Of a stretch of DNA of 64,000 nt, positions 43,831 through 56,324 are shown in pieces. Source of the stretch: Nepenthes gracilis. Lineage: Eukaryota; Streptophyta; Magnoliopsida; Caryophyllales; Nepenthaceae. The stretch covers positions 9,939,947 through 10,003,946 of the forward strand of contig BSYO01000022.1 of NCBI GenBank assembly GCA_033239525.1. Reading direction: 5' to 3'. Within the stretch, counting starts at the first letter, position 1. Each line of letters begins with the position of its first letter. A model generated the notes under the pieces. The model was given only the letters and a program-made list of their open reading frames with translations, did no database searches and was not told the origin of the DNA. The position numbers and the translations under genes are program-made.

Positions 43831-46800
43831 TTTCAATTCTAATTTGGAATTTTTAAAATTGAAATTGATAAAAATAATAAGTGGTTGATTAAAAGAATGG
43901 ATTAAGACTATGGTGTGGGTAATGGATTTGCTTACGAGGATAATTTTATGCAAAGGGTTTTCTAGCTAAAGTTGTTGGAGTAAATAAGATAACATATCGC
44001 ACTAAATTTGGAAATAGTGTGAACTTTAAATAATAAGTGCCCATGGGGCTACTCTATTGGTATTTATAAACGATGGCAATTTTAAATTAGGGGGATATAT
44101 AAGATAAAGAAGTCATTCACGCCTATAATTTAAGCCCAAAAAAAAAAATGACGATGAATTTTAATTCTATGATAATAAATATTAGTCTTTGTTATGAGTA
44201 TTTTAAGAATAATATTTCAAGTTTGTTTATAAATTTTGTTGCTTTTGTCTATTTGTGGTGAGTTGTGCTTTGTAACTACCATATTTAATATTGTTAGTTG
44301 AACTATGAGTTATTGTTAGAAATATTTTTTAGCATTTCTTATTCTTTTATTAACTTAAACAAATGGAATTTGTTATAAGAATTTTCTATATGCATATTTT
44401 ATAAATGTTGCCCGACATCCATTAGGCTTGCACCTTTTTGCCTGGGTCCCAGGAACTATTTGTGTCTTGATGCGCCTTGTGCTTTTGACAACAATGGTGC
44501 ACATAATAAGAAAATTGAATGCCATATAATAAGAATATTGAGATATTTCACAGAATGACACTGCGAAATGAACAAGTAAAATAGGGACATGCAAGAGTGG
44601 AAAACTGCAAGCATAATTGATCATCCAGCATCCGGAAACGAAGTAAAAAAAGAAGCGAAGCGTATAATAAGTGCATGAAATAAATTAGGAAGCATATAAA
44701 AGAAGGGGAATTTGCTGACAAATCAAACAACACCGGAATAATGCAATTGATAGCTAATCTTGCCATTCATTGGTTGAAAAAGAAAATGGCAATGACACAG
44801 CAGCAGAAGATTAGCTCAATATGACAAAAAAAGGCAGCAGCAGCAGAGAAAAAACCTAAGCAGCAGCAACAACAACAACTGATAAAATAGGAGAAGAAGA
44901 TGGTCAGCTGAAGCTGAGTTCTCGACTTAGTCGAGAGAGCCTTCAATGCAAAGTGAAATTGGGTTCAGGGTTTTTGGTTTGGAGAGTTTTATCTTTTTGT
45001 TTTTTGGCTCTTTTATTTTATTTTATTTATTTATTTATTTATTTGTGTTTGCCCCGAGAAAATAGTAAATTTCAAAATGATACAATGTCCTCTCATAAAG
45101 ACTGTTCAGCCTTAATGACGACATCCTACCTCCTACAAACTCAATATCCTATCAGACCTCATAAATCAAGAAAAGATGATACATAATACCAAGGACACCA
45201 GTCTAAGGTTCTATGATGGTTATAAGATATTGGGTTCACTTCTGCCTATCCTATTCCTCTAGACTCACCTTTGATGTTAGTGCTCCACGTTTTGGGATGA
45301 ATAATAAAAGCCTTTGAATGCCATAACTTGTGCCTAAACAAAGTGTAATCTATTTCATCTGAATTAAAACTCCTATGGCTAGTGAAGATATAATCACTGT
45401 CAAGATATAATCTTGGCCTATGATCATTTGACCTTTTTCAATTTCTGTTGTCCATTATAAAGATTCATAATCTGGTTCATGCCCATGGGGACCCTACTAA
45501 CAGCTGCATTGATCCCATGGAATCTGATGCCTGAGATTTGGTTATGACCATGACTGTGCACCCTGAGAGCTATGATCCCATAAAAATTTTTATTACAAAA
45601 AACTCTAATGTTGAAATTCCTTTCATTTAAAGATTTCTGTAAATGCATATTTGATTAACTGACTAATTGGTTACTATTCTATCAGTATGCTATCTGGTCT
45701 TCTGGCACACAAAAGGAGAAAAAAGGCTGACCTGTGAACAAAAACCCTTGGCACACATCCCTGGATAAGGAGGGTGGGAGAATGCTCTTTCCAAGGTTAG
45801 TGGCATCGATGGACCCCAAATATATTGTTTTTAAATTTTGACATTATATTGGCCGTATTAAAAATATTGTGAAAGAATGCCTTGAGAATGGTGCTAATAA
45901 AGAGAATTGGTTATGTAAGTTGGATGTAGATGTCAACATCCTAATAAAATTGTTTTGGGCAGTTGCATCTCTGTCTCTCCTCATGCTGCCTATTCAGTGA
46001 GCATTATGAGGCATCAATTTCATGACCTGTAATATCAGTATTGACAAACCTTGGCATGAAAATAAGCAGCAATTATATCCTTTTTATCTGACGGTAACCC
46101 CAAAACTCACTAAATATGTTGATGATAGTGTTCTGTAATTACAGTCTAGTTGTTGGCAATTTCTGTGAGCTTGCTAGCTGAAAAAGAAAAGTCATGCAGG
46201 TCCACATCATGGTTTGAAATCATGTTGTGCAATGATTGGGTTTTAAGTATTTAATGACACATTGTTTGGTTATCAAGGTCAAATGAACGATTGTTTATTT
46301 CAGATAAGACTGAGGCTATGAAAAATTACTTACCAAAAAAAAAAAAAAAACTATGAAAAATCTGAAAATACTCAAAATGCTGGCAAGTAAACTGGGAATT
46401 ATCTTACACTGTGGGCACATGCAAGGATATAGTCAATATTGTTCTTTGGGAGACATCTTTTAAATTTCTCCAATTGTCTGCAGCACATAAAACTGTTGAA
46501 CAACATGAATGAGTCCTGTATACATAATACGTAGTTTCTGAGTAAACTTATTTGGACTGTTGTTTTGTAGACATTCAACCTATATCATTGCAATAACTAC
46601 AATTTTGTTGTCGAAGGTTGGATTATTGCAAACAAACGTTGTCGAATTTTTGAAGGTTGTATTCATCCTCGGGTCCCAATGAATCAAAAGAGGATATAGT
46701 CTTTTAGTGTTGTCAGTGAAAATAAATCAGGAATTCAGGATAATAACTGACTCAAATTGAAGACAGGAAGAATGCCAGAAATATTGGTTAATGGAATGAT

Positions 46801-47359
46801 AAATGTAATCTTTATTTTTGTTACAGATCAATGTAATATTTGCTATTCTTGAAGTAAGAGTAATTTACTTTGTTAAAGATTGGGACTTCTATTTAGTTTA
46901 ATATTGAATATGAAATTATTTGATTGGCGACGTATTGTCATGGATAAGTTTTACCGATACTTCAGCTTTGTCTATGTTTCTGATTTGTTAGGAAAATAGT
47001 GATTGGGTTGAATGGCAACTGAATGCCCTCTCCAAGTGCAGTGCTGTGGAAAGTGCCTAAAAGTGGGCCTGTGGGTAGGTATATTAGCTATTATTACTGC
47101 TCTGTTCTTTATTTTGCAGTTGTGTGCTGTCATTGTGTGGTTTGAGATATTTAATGATAGAGGTCATGCTAGATGGTAGGTTTTACTGACCATCAATGCA
47201 CTGTGTGACAAAGACAAAGACTGACTAATTACTCAATGAAGTAATCATATATATATATTTTTTTTCAATATGGAAATCTTGCCAATTTGTTAGAACAAGT
47301 TTCATTTTATTCGATGATGTGGAAATCTAAGACGTGAGTGCTGATCGCATTGTTATGAA

Positions 47360-47511
47360 ATATCTGGAATAATATTGCCTTCATGTTTGGTCTTCAACAA
47401 ATTCCTCAAACTGCTGGCTTATTTGATGACAAGGACCTAGGTATCACCACAGATGAGTTAAACCGCCAAGTTCGGGATGAAGCTGTCAAATGCATTAGTT
47501 ACACCTAACAT
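47360..47511 (+). other. Exon-like open stretch, HEAT/ARM-like composition
   Basis: From about 47368 the plus strand reads NIWNNIAFMFGLQQIPQTAG, then DDKDLGITTDELNR, then QVRDEAVKCISYT, and ends at TAA 47509-47511. The QVRDEAVKCI helix resembles HEAT or armadillo repeat helices, but one helix is not diagnostic. It has more gene-like codon use than its surroundings. It may be an exon of the putative long host gene or a gene fragment. Confidence 0.3.
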
Positions 47512-50500
47512 GTGAAATGAGTGTATAAGGATGTTGTGTTTAGCTTGGAATACAATTATGCATTTTGATTAGGAGGAGGATGGATTGTTAGTGTGGATGA
47601 TTTGGAAGATACAATTGGAGGACATGTATGGGTAGGTTTTGTTCGTATACTTGATAGATAAAGTTGATAGATTTTCCTCTTACTACAAATTTCATTGTTG
47701 TCGGTACTGACATGTAAAATGATACTTTATCTTCATTCTCATCCAATTAATCTGTTCTTTTGATTCAAAGGAATTCCTTTCAATCACGAAGGAATTGATT
47801 TGGATATATTGTCTAAATGGCCCTATTAGAACAGGTTATTCAAAAGGATCTTCTGTTCTTCCATCAAATATTCTGCTCTTTCTTGGATGCTCAGGTTCAA
47901 AATAGTGATAATTGATTATTCGTTGCCACAAAAAATAGAAAGGAAAATAGAATTCTGCGGTTATTTCTCTTGAGAGAATGGTAGTTGCATTTAATTGTGC
48001 AAATGTTTTGGCAGGAGCCAAGAAACCATTTTCTGACAAGTTGATTTGTTTGATGAATTCCATCTAGAAATTATCGGTATGTTATATAGGTATAATCTTT
48101 TTTTTTTTTAAGATTGTTGTATGATTGTATCTTTTGGCCTTACATAGGTTGAATATTTTCTTGTAGAAATGAATAATTTGACATGAATTTGTAATGCTTC
48201 CCGTCATAGCATAGTTTGCTTTCATGCATGTAATACACTTTTAATTTTTTCCTTCACTACAATTCATGCTATTTCTGGTGGTCATTGTTGAGAAAATAAA
48301 ATGCTAGTTTAATTAAGATTCTTTATTTGTTTTCTTGTTTCACGAGTTGCTAGCCATTCCTCCCTACTGATTTATGAAGGAAATCGGTTATGTTGATTCT
48401 GTTTAGTTTTACATTTGCAAGGCAGAGAGATTGAAGGGGCTTCGTGAGTTGCTAGCCTGTAAGCCTCCCTACTAATTTATGAAGGGAATTGGTTATGTTG
48501 ATTCTGTTTAGTTTTTCATTTGCAAGTTGGGGGTTGAAGGGGGTTCTCTCTACTGATAGCAAGATGTATTGTAAATTTTAGCAATAATGACAACCATGGG
48601 AAATAGTCAGTAGGGGCCTTTTGCACAAGAAATGATAGTTGTGGTCCTTTTATGCCATATGTATCACGACTGAAGGTCATCCCTTAATGTTTAGACTTAC
48701 AAAGTTTCATAGATGAGTGTGAATGGTGATTTTTGAAGGATTTTCCCAGCTTTTTACATAGTGTTTTTTGGTGAAGTTGTTGGGAAGTGATCAATGACAC
48801 CCAGAATTGCACCATCTCATATTGGCAAGGGGAAGGGGTGGTTTGAGTGTTGGCCATCCCTTGGGGAGCAATAACAATGTCTGCTGGGTACTATTTATCA
48901 GGAAATTCTTAGGCCTTAAATTGAGATATTCAGGAAGAAAAAGTTAACAATGATTGTTGGAGTCATACGTGGTAATTCTTAATACCAAATCTGGAAATAT
49001 AAGGAAGTATTAACAATGATTGGAGTCCAATATATCTTGTCGCCCCTTGTAATGTCCCTAATGGCTGGAGATATAATTTAGCAATATTGTACACAGTTTT
49101 AATTAAGAGTTGAAGACATGGGTGTCCTTTTTTTGCATAACTGTGAGGTGCTCCATTGCTCTAGGGTTGTGTAGTTAAGTTTTGAATAAACTTTTGGAAG
49201 TTCTAAATTGAATCTGCCCCAAAATTCTTCCTAAAAAATATGAGGTTTTCGATAAGTTGTACTGGGTTTTTGACAAGTTTCAATTCAAATTTTTTTCAAA
49301 CATCCCAAATTACTTTGGACAAATGATACAAAAATCATGGCTTTTTACAAAAAAAAAAAAAGCACTTTTCAAAATTAAAAAACAAACACCACAGGTACTG
49401 AAATATGCTCTGTGATTCTCCTTGAAGAGGAAAAAAAACAAATGTCTACTGATATTCCTTGAAGATTTTGTTTTCTTTTGCATATAGTTTGCTTTCTAAT
49501 TATGCATTCAGAGCTTCAGGCTGTCTGTGAGAAGAAGAATGCTAATATGTACACTTCTTAGCTTCTGTAAAGTACTTATTATATGAATTGTCTTCCAGTT
49601 TCATTGTTTATTTGCTGAATCCAGAATCCTTTGCCAACTTGGTCACATTCTTAGCCTTTCTTTCTTCTGCATTCCCGTAAGACTGTCCGAAAAAATTGAC
49701 AAGGTGCAGCTGGCTTGTGTTTTCAATTGTTGATAGAAGAATTCCATATAGGCATTTTGGGGAAGGGGTATTTTGGTGTGTGAAGCAATCAAAGAGAAGT
49801 TATTGGGTTTCTCTTTGGGAGCATATCCAAAGGGATGTGAAGATTTTGGGTCCTCTTTTCCTTTGTAGTTGGAGTTGCTTCTTGGATCTGGTTTTGTCAG
49901 GATTCATGTCAATACCTGGTAAAAAGAGGCTTCTGAGTCCCAACGTGGCCCGCTGATAAGAAGGTTCAATTTCTTGCAGGCATGAATCAATCAGTTGGTG
50001 ATTAAAATGTGTGGTCCAAATCCTAATGGAGCAGAGTTTGCTCTATTTCATAGGATGGCCAGAAGTCTGATTCATGTATAGCATGGGGAAAGAGGAAATG
50101 TTTGCATTGCTTTGCATTTTTTATGGAGGGTCAACATATGTAGCATATCTCAGGCCTGTAGAGATGTTTCCTTAGTTTGCTTTGTGAGATCATAGTGGAG
50201 CAACTTTACTTTAGTGTAAGAAGCATATTGATCTTGGCTGCCTCTTCATTGCTTCATATTACTTGAACTTAAAATGGCTTTTGTGGAGAATGTTATGGAA
50301 CACTGGTGTTGACATATTCAATTTTGGCTTGTAAAGAATCACAGGAAAGGAAGCTCCCTTTGAATGTGTCAATTTTAATATGCTAAATCATGTTATATAT
50401 TTACCAATGTTGGTCCAATTGTAGGGTTACTTTGTTGTAACGTGAAGATCACAAGACCAAATCACGAAAACAATTTCTTTGCGACATTAATTGAAATTCC

Positions 50501-51415
50501 TGTTTTGATATCGCCAGGGACCATATAGGTATTGGATGTTAGAATGTAATTTTTTCTGACTATATTAAAAGTGAATTATATATTAAAATTTGACAATATT
50601 TATTCATATATTTATATATTTAAAGATTTTTAGTCAGATTTTCAAAATTAAACATATAGATTTGTTCATTAAAATTAATAATCCAACACTTTTGATATGT
50701 GTGAATACTTTATATTTCTATAAGACATATGGAGTTAGGATTATTATAAGTTTTGAATATATCTGAAATATGTGGATTTGGACTTCCAAGGGTGAAGAAA
50801 AAAATTTGCCTGATACATATGGGCCTTGTCGGCTATATCGAGTAATATATTGTGATATGTCATTGTATCGATAATATATCAGTATTTTTCAGTTTTAGAA
50901 AATATCATTACCGCAGACCTCCGGTATAAGTATCGGCGGATATTTTGTTCCATGCTTTGCATTGACGGGGTAAGATTATACATGTTTTATCTTCCTCAAA
51001 ACTTGGCAATAGGAAAGTCTTGTGCATTGGGCAACGATTTCATATGTCCAAAAGATGGGTGTTTAGCACAATAATGGTTTATCAACAAATGAAAGATTGA
51101 TTGATTCTACTTGGATTTGCATTCCTCTTGAGATTTATCTGGTCAACTTTGGTAGACAGGGATGGATGGCCATTTGTTGATGGTGACAGTTTGGTTGGGC
51201 TTGTCTGACGATTGGTTGAACCTTTTGTTTACTGGATTGATGGATTTTGTATTTAGCCCTCATCTTTGTCTATAGGATGAGTGAACAAATACTTGCAGCT
51301 TAACTGGTGCACTTTCTTCCTTGTCACCTAATACTGTGGATGTTTGTGCCCCAAGCATTGGTGATGAAGAGGTTAATATTGTGTAGAAGAATTGGCTTAT
51401 GAAACATCTCCACAG
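47512..51415. other. Intron-like DNA, no gene recognised
   Basis: It contains a 102-bp imperfect tandem duplication starting at 48344 and 48446 (GAGTTGCTAGCC...TTATGTTGATTCTG) and a second GATATAT repeat copy at 50825-50955. The open stretch 49696-49956 has no family resemblance. Confidence 0.4.
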
Positions 51416-51436
51416 GTGCTGGAAGCAAAGTCAAAA
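51416..51436 (+). other. Candidate left part of a terminal exon cut by a solo LTR
   Basis: It follows the acceptor-like CTCCACAG at 51408-51415 and runs to CAAAA, the presumed target duplication. Joined to 54916, the frame ending at 55024 stays open (CWKQSQKCRG...). It is inferred, not proven. Confidence 0.35.
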
Positions 51437-54400
51437 TGTAACACCTCCTTGTTTTTGACTTGGGTTGAATTTAACATACTAGTTAAGGTCTTTAATTATA
51501 GAATTAATAAAGAAGATGATGTTATGTAGCTAATAATTCGCAAGCATTCATGGAGTAACCTTATAAAGATCTTGAAAATGTCAGATTCGTGGGAGTTTAA
51601 GAAAGAAGTTTTGGTAATTTACATAGTAGAAAGTAGAATTATTTTCAGTTTTTTATTTTATTAGCTAGGATTTCTTATGATGTTAGATTATGCTCATGTG
51701 TGTAATTTAAATTAGAAAACAAACTCATCTAGATACTAAAAATTAGCATGCATCACCTAAACCGTAGTAAATTCATGAAAAACTCTAAAATGGCCTTGAA
51801 ACCTAATTTTACCTAGTAGAGGTGCGGCCCCCTTACTTCTTAAACTCAGCCACCTCCCCTCTCCCTCTAGTAGTTATTTAACTCAATTAAAATTAAAAGA
51901 AATATTCAATGGAGCCCTAACTTAACTAGTCACGCTCCACCCCTCTAAAACCCTAGTGCTCCTCTTAATATATTCTCCTCTTGGCCGCCCCATCTCTTGA
52001 CACTTCTAACCTGATTTCTCCCACTCCAAGCAGCATCCATCTTTTGTGAGAGAGACAAAATTGGCCGTGAGAGATAAGAGAGAGGAAGAATAGAAAAATT
52101 CTATGCAATTCCTCTAACTTTCATCCCTGGTTTGAATTTGAAGGTAATACCTTGAAGGCCGTTAATGGAGGATCACTTGGTGGCTGTTCGTGGTAAAATC
52201 CTACCATTTCATGCATCCCAAGGCAAGTGGAAGAACTCCTTTTCTCTTGAAAATTCAATATTCGTTTTGTTAATCTTGAATCATGCTTTCTATCCATAGT
52301 TAATCGATTCTAATGGTTAGATGTGAAAGAATACATAATACAGAAGATACGTGTTAAATTTTAGGACTGTTTGAATTATTTTACATTGACTTCAAGGCGG
52401 CGCTTGATCGGCATTTTAGCCAACGCTGGGAACATCAACGTGCTGATGGCTAGATTTATATGATTATTGTATGATTCTTATGAATTTCTTGTTTTCCTCC
52501 ATATTCGATTGTTATAGACTTATTAAACAAGAACTCTTATGTAAAAACCTTTTATATTATTGCCTTAATGCCCGTTCTTCATAGTTTGGTTGATCTACGA
52601 ACTGATTGACTCGGTGTGAGATTGGCATGCAATGCCGCGTTCGAACGCTAGGAATTGACTCGAGATAGATTGATAGATTTACAGGCCTAGTCGCATGTTC
52701 TTTACATCACGGGGGATGTATTCTTAGTGGGTTGTAGGCCTTAGACACTAAATTTTGTAGTTAAGAGATGTTTTATATACTTAAGAGTTGGCATTCGACT
52801 GGCATGCAAAGCCACGATCAAATGTTGTATGTGTCTCGAGGCATATTTGAGAGCTTCGGAAAATCTATGGATTAGAGACCTAGTAGGATGTATAACACTA
52901 GTTGTACGGCCTTAGGGTTTTAGACCGTAGCAAAGAGTGCCATGTTGACCATATGGTAGAGTATAAGTTGCTATGTCAGAGCGGCGTGTAATGTGAAGTT
53001 TGAATGCTAGAGTACCAATGTGCTGGTACGGTCTTGATTTTAAGTGTAAGATCTAGGATGACTATTCCAGTAGCATGTCTAGGGTTTAGAGCAATAGTGG
53101 GCCCAATGGGGTACCACGTTTTGGGTACCTAGAGTACTCGGAGAGCCTTCTCTTATTGTTCCTAGTATTGACTTCTTTGGCATAGTCTTTGGATGCTTGA
53201 ATTGTCTTTGTTATTTATGGGAAGGTAAAGGAGATTGTATAAAAATATTACGGTATTAAGAAATATGAAATTTACAGAATCTTAGTGTAGTTTATAGTTG
53301 CTCAATATTTGCACCATATTCTAGTGGATTAAGGCCTAGTTTTTTTGTAGAATTCTCATAATCTTGTGAACAACGCATGATGAGGTATGGAGGGATGTCT
53401 TGACAGGGGATGTGGGTTGACATGTTATTGACAATTCCTATATCCAAGATGGTCGTTGAGGACTTGTGCACGGTGTTCCTATACCCAGGGTGGGTGTTGA
53501 GGATCCTGTTAACGATTCCTATATCCAGTGTGGGCCATAAGAAGTAGGTCAAAGTATTTTCTATACCCAGGGTGGGCATTAAAGATTACTCACATAAATG
53601 GCATTTTAGAGATTCATATACCCCATGTGGGCATCGGCGGGATTGAGCGTAGCGATTTCTATACCTTGTGTGGGCGTTGGTGAAATTGAGCATAACATTT
53701 TCAATACAAAGGGTGGGCATTGAGGATTTGTGCATGGTGTTCCTATACCTAGGGTGGGCGTTGAGGATCTTGTTAGAGACTCGTATACCTAGTGTGGGCA
53801 TTGAGGATCTTGTTAGAGACTCCTATATCTAGTGTGGGCCATGAGGAGTAGGTCGGAATGTTTTCCTATTCCCAAGGAGGGATTCAAGGATTACTCATGT
53901 GCTTGTCATTGTAGAGATTCCTATACCCCGTGTGGGTATTAGAGGGATCAAGTGTAGCATTTTCTATACCTTGTGTGGACATTGAAGGAATCTAGCGTAA
54001 TGTTTCCTATATCCTGGTTGGGAGTTGAGGATCTAGTTATAGACTCCAATACCCTGTGTGAGCTATGAGGAGTAGGCCAGAGTATTTTTCTATACCTAGG
54101 GTGGGCATTGAGAATTACTCATGTACATAATATTTGTTCACTACTGATGGCAAACTCTTGAGGTACTGGTCTTGGTAGCATGCCAATTTATTAGCATTGA
54201 TTACCTTGTTATAGTTACCCAGCTAGTGGAGTCAGATGTATGTAGTCGTTGATTCATAGTACATGATAAGGTCGAAGATGATTGTCGTGCCATCTCATGT
54301 AATCACTATTGAAATTGGTTCAGTAGAACCTTTTTTATGGATATTCAGATTCTGAGAATTCCCGTTGTCTCCTCGTTAGTCGGTTTGGTGGTAATGTTTG

Positions 54401-54910
54401 ATAGTGATACTTGTAGTCTTGTGAGTTGTGGTGATGACAAAGTATAGAGTTTTGGATATGGTATGGTGGATTGCTTGATTCATGATGTTGGTCTCTCATG
54501 TTTATATTGTTGTCCAAGATTTGTTATTGATTATTATGTTGATTATGCATCACTTGCTTTACCCTTACTTTTCTTGACTCTAGACTATTGCAGTGCAGTA
54601 GAGCAAGTCGTTGATCTCGTATTTGCTGAGGAATGTGCTGTTAGAGGTGATCTTGGCGTCTAGTTGTTCTTTTCCTTGAGCGTGGAGAGGTTGTACTTTC
54701 TTGGACAGTAGTTGGAGTATTTATTTTCAGGGCTGTGACCCATTTGGTTTTGGATGCATTGAACTTTTCTTTTTTACCTCACGTTCCAAGGAGAGAGTTA
54801 TTGATGGATATTTCATTTATTATGGATTTTATGATGATTATTTATTATTGAGGTTTCCACGTGAACGGCCTGAGCCAAGTTGCGGATACCTCGGGTCCCG
54901 GATCGCCACA
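51437..54910 (+). repeat. 3.47-kb solo LTR (Ty3/Gypsy chromovirus-like) with an internal minisatellite
   Basis: It begins TGTAACACCTCC and ends GGGTCCCGGATCGCCACA, which resembles the ends of long plant chromovirus LTRs. The flanking 5-mers are CAAAA (51432-51436) and CTAAA (54911-54915), a target duplication with one change. There is no gag-pol inside. A block of repeated phrases (GGCATGCAA.GCC, 52.6-53.0 kb) and the minisatellite at 53.4-54.1 kb lie within. Frames inside are repeat-driven and not genes. Confidence 0.65.
53400..54130. repeat. Minisatellite of CTATACCC-GTGTGGGCATTGAGG units
   Basis: About 15 units of roughly 40-55 bp share a core TTCCTATACC(C/T)AG.GTGGGC(A/G)TTGAGGAT. They fall into higher-order blocks: CCAT(A/G)AG(G/A)AGTAGGTC recurs at about 53540, 53830 and 54064, and GATTACTCA recurs at 53583, 53889 and 54113. 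Copies are diverged. The array sits inside the long LTR. Confidence 0.8.
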
Positions 54911-55024
54911 CTAAAGTGCAGGGGTCCACAGCTGAAAGCTCTTTTTGTTGCTCAAAAGAATTTTGACAGGGGGAAGTTGAAATGGGGAACATCAAGTTCA
55001 AGTGATGCATCTGATGCAGATTAA
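54911..55024 (+). CDS. Candidate terminal exon of an unrecognised host gene (plus strand)
   Basis: The open frame encodes GPQLKALFVAQKNFDR followed by GKLKWGTSSSSDASDAD and ends at TAA 55022-55024. The acidic Ser/Asp-rich tail and balanced codon use look like a real protein C terminus. A possible acceptor GTGCAG lies at 54916-54921. Alternatively the exon starts at 51416 and was split by the 3.47-kb LTR, since the frame stays open across the restored junction. I do not recognise the protein. Upstream exons could be those near 28.9 and 30.3 kb, which would give a gene over 26 kb long with repeat-filled introns. Confidence 0.4.
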   Translation, partial: LKCRGPQLKALFVAQKNFDRGKLKWGTSSSSDASDAD

Positions 55025-55970
55025 TCCTGCTGGTAAGATCATGTTTGATTGGTTTAGGGTGAATTTTTTCTGCCTGTCCTGGATGATTACAATAGAGGTA
55101 ATTTCTTAAGCTTAGATCATTTTGATATTCTTTTGAATTTCCCATTCAAGATCACCTGACATGTAATATATATTCAGGTTTTCTACAGAATCCACAGCAG
55201 CTGTTGTTGCATGTTGTTTTTTCTGTTTTGATATCTGTTCACAGGAAGCATTTTATGACCAAAAGGATTGGCCCCTTGGCCAAAAAGAAATGATGATGTG
55301 AGATTGCTTGGGCATTCCAGGAACCAAGACTAATAAATATTGGAAATTTCAGGTTACATGAATCAACTGGGTCTTTTTCATCTTCAATGAATGAACCTTA
55401 ATGCAATGTTTCCATAGGCCTGAGTGGAATACAATCTTGCTTGACCCTAAAAGCTCGGGAGACCAGAAAATGTTGGAGCCACGATAGAATGGAATCTGAT
55501 CCTAGCCTTCCAGAAATCCAGCAAACTAGTTTAGGTATAATCATACCTACTCTAAACTTCAATTTCTGTTAGACTTCCATGAACTTTCGCTACTTCTTTA
55601 CGTTATTGCCTTCAACAAATTCTGGTGGGACAACAAAGTTATCCCACTTTTTGGGGTTAATGGTAGTAACATTTACAATGGCACTGAGGCCCTCCCATAT
55701 ATAGTTGCTCTCTCATCTTCCTCTTTCTTGTTTGTATTTTTCTCAAAGAATAAAACAATATGAATCAAATAAGATTTATGAACTTTTGAGTTGTATATTT
55801 TTTGGGGTGAAGTGTACAATTTATTTATTAGTACACACCTCAAGCAATATTTGTTGTATTGAATTCCCGGTTCAACCTCCTCTCTTACAATATCAAGGTT
55901 CAATAAAAGAGGAAAACCACATATGAATGAAAGACATGAAGAACACTTGTGGAAATGATTAAATTCTCTT
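55025..55970. other. Intergenic DNA between convergent genes
   Basis: It probably holds the 3' untranslated regions of the plus-strand exon ending at 55024 and of the minus-strand gene starting right of 55971. AATAAA-like words occur at 55748 on the plus strand. No other gene is seen. Confidence 0.4.
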
Positions 55971-56324
55971 CTAACAGCAAATTTTGATGGGCGGCACAAC
56001 CACTGTTTCATTCTTCCTTTTCAAAGCTGCTCTTATTACCATGTTAAACACAAGATAGCATATGACAGTGAGTGCAAGAGCTATAATCCGCCCTCTTAGG
56101 AGTCCAACAAGTACAACCACCACCATAACTAAATATTTTGATTTTCCACCACTTCTCTTCTCTCTTTCACTAAATTTCCCTGCTGCTCGTTGGCAGCTAT
56201 TTGCACTGCCAAATTGCTCCATTTCTTTAGCCAGTTGTTCCTCCTCCTCTTCTAATGGTGACAATGATGTCCCTTCTTTATCAATAATATGTGGTTGTTT
56301 CATGTGTTCCTCTTCTTCTTCCAT
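55971..56324 (-). CDS. C-terminal, out-of-frame part of the ERT2-like gene
   Basis: 117 codons, beginning MEEEEEHMKQPHIIDKEG and ending PPIKICC. It has an acidic N-terminal stretch, then hydrophobic segments at residues about 64-76 and 80-95 around GLLRGRIIALALT, likely a membrane hairpin. It overlaps the main frame by 44 bp in another frame, and a TAA lies just upstream in its own frame, so one base gained or lost near 56320-56335 would fuse the two. I infer it is the C terminus of the same protein, not a second gene. A sequencing error or a real mutation are both possible. Confidence 0.6.
   Translation of the reverse strand: MEEEEEHMKQPHIIDKEGTSLSPLEEEEEQLAKEMEQFGSANSCQRAAGKFSEREKRSGGKSKYLVMVVVVLVGLLRGRIIALALTVICYLVFNMVIRAALKRKNETVVVPPIKICC

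Larger units (their letters stand above)
42198..47359. other. Intron-like or intergenic DNA, no gene recognised
   Basis: Contents I can name: a GC-balanced retroposon-like stretch at 42200-42360, a gene-relic-like stretch around 43100-43460, the CA microsatellite at 43486-43520, a 'GATATAT' dispersed repeat at 43570-43830, and CAG-rich sequence at 44790-44880. A short open segment at 45840-45990 reads IGRIKNIVKECLENG; I cannot assign it. Confidence 0.35.

Noticed and set aside
53292..53801. Minus-strand frames of 71-95 codons
   Set aside because: They are translations of the minisatellite (repeating YRN and NAHPRY-like words).
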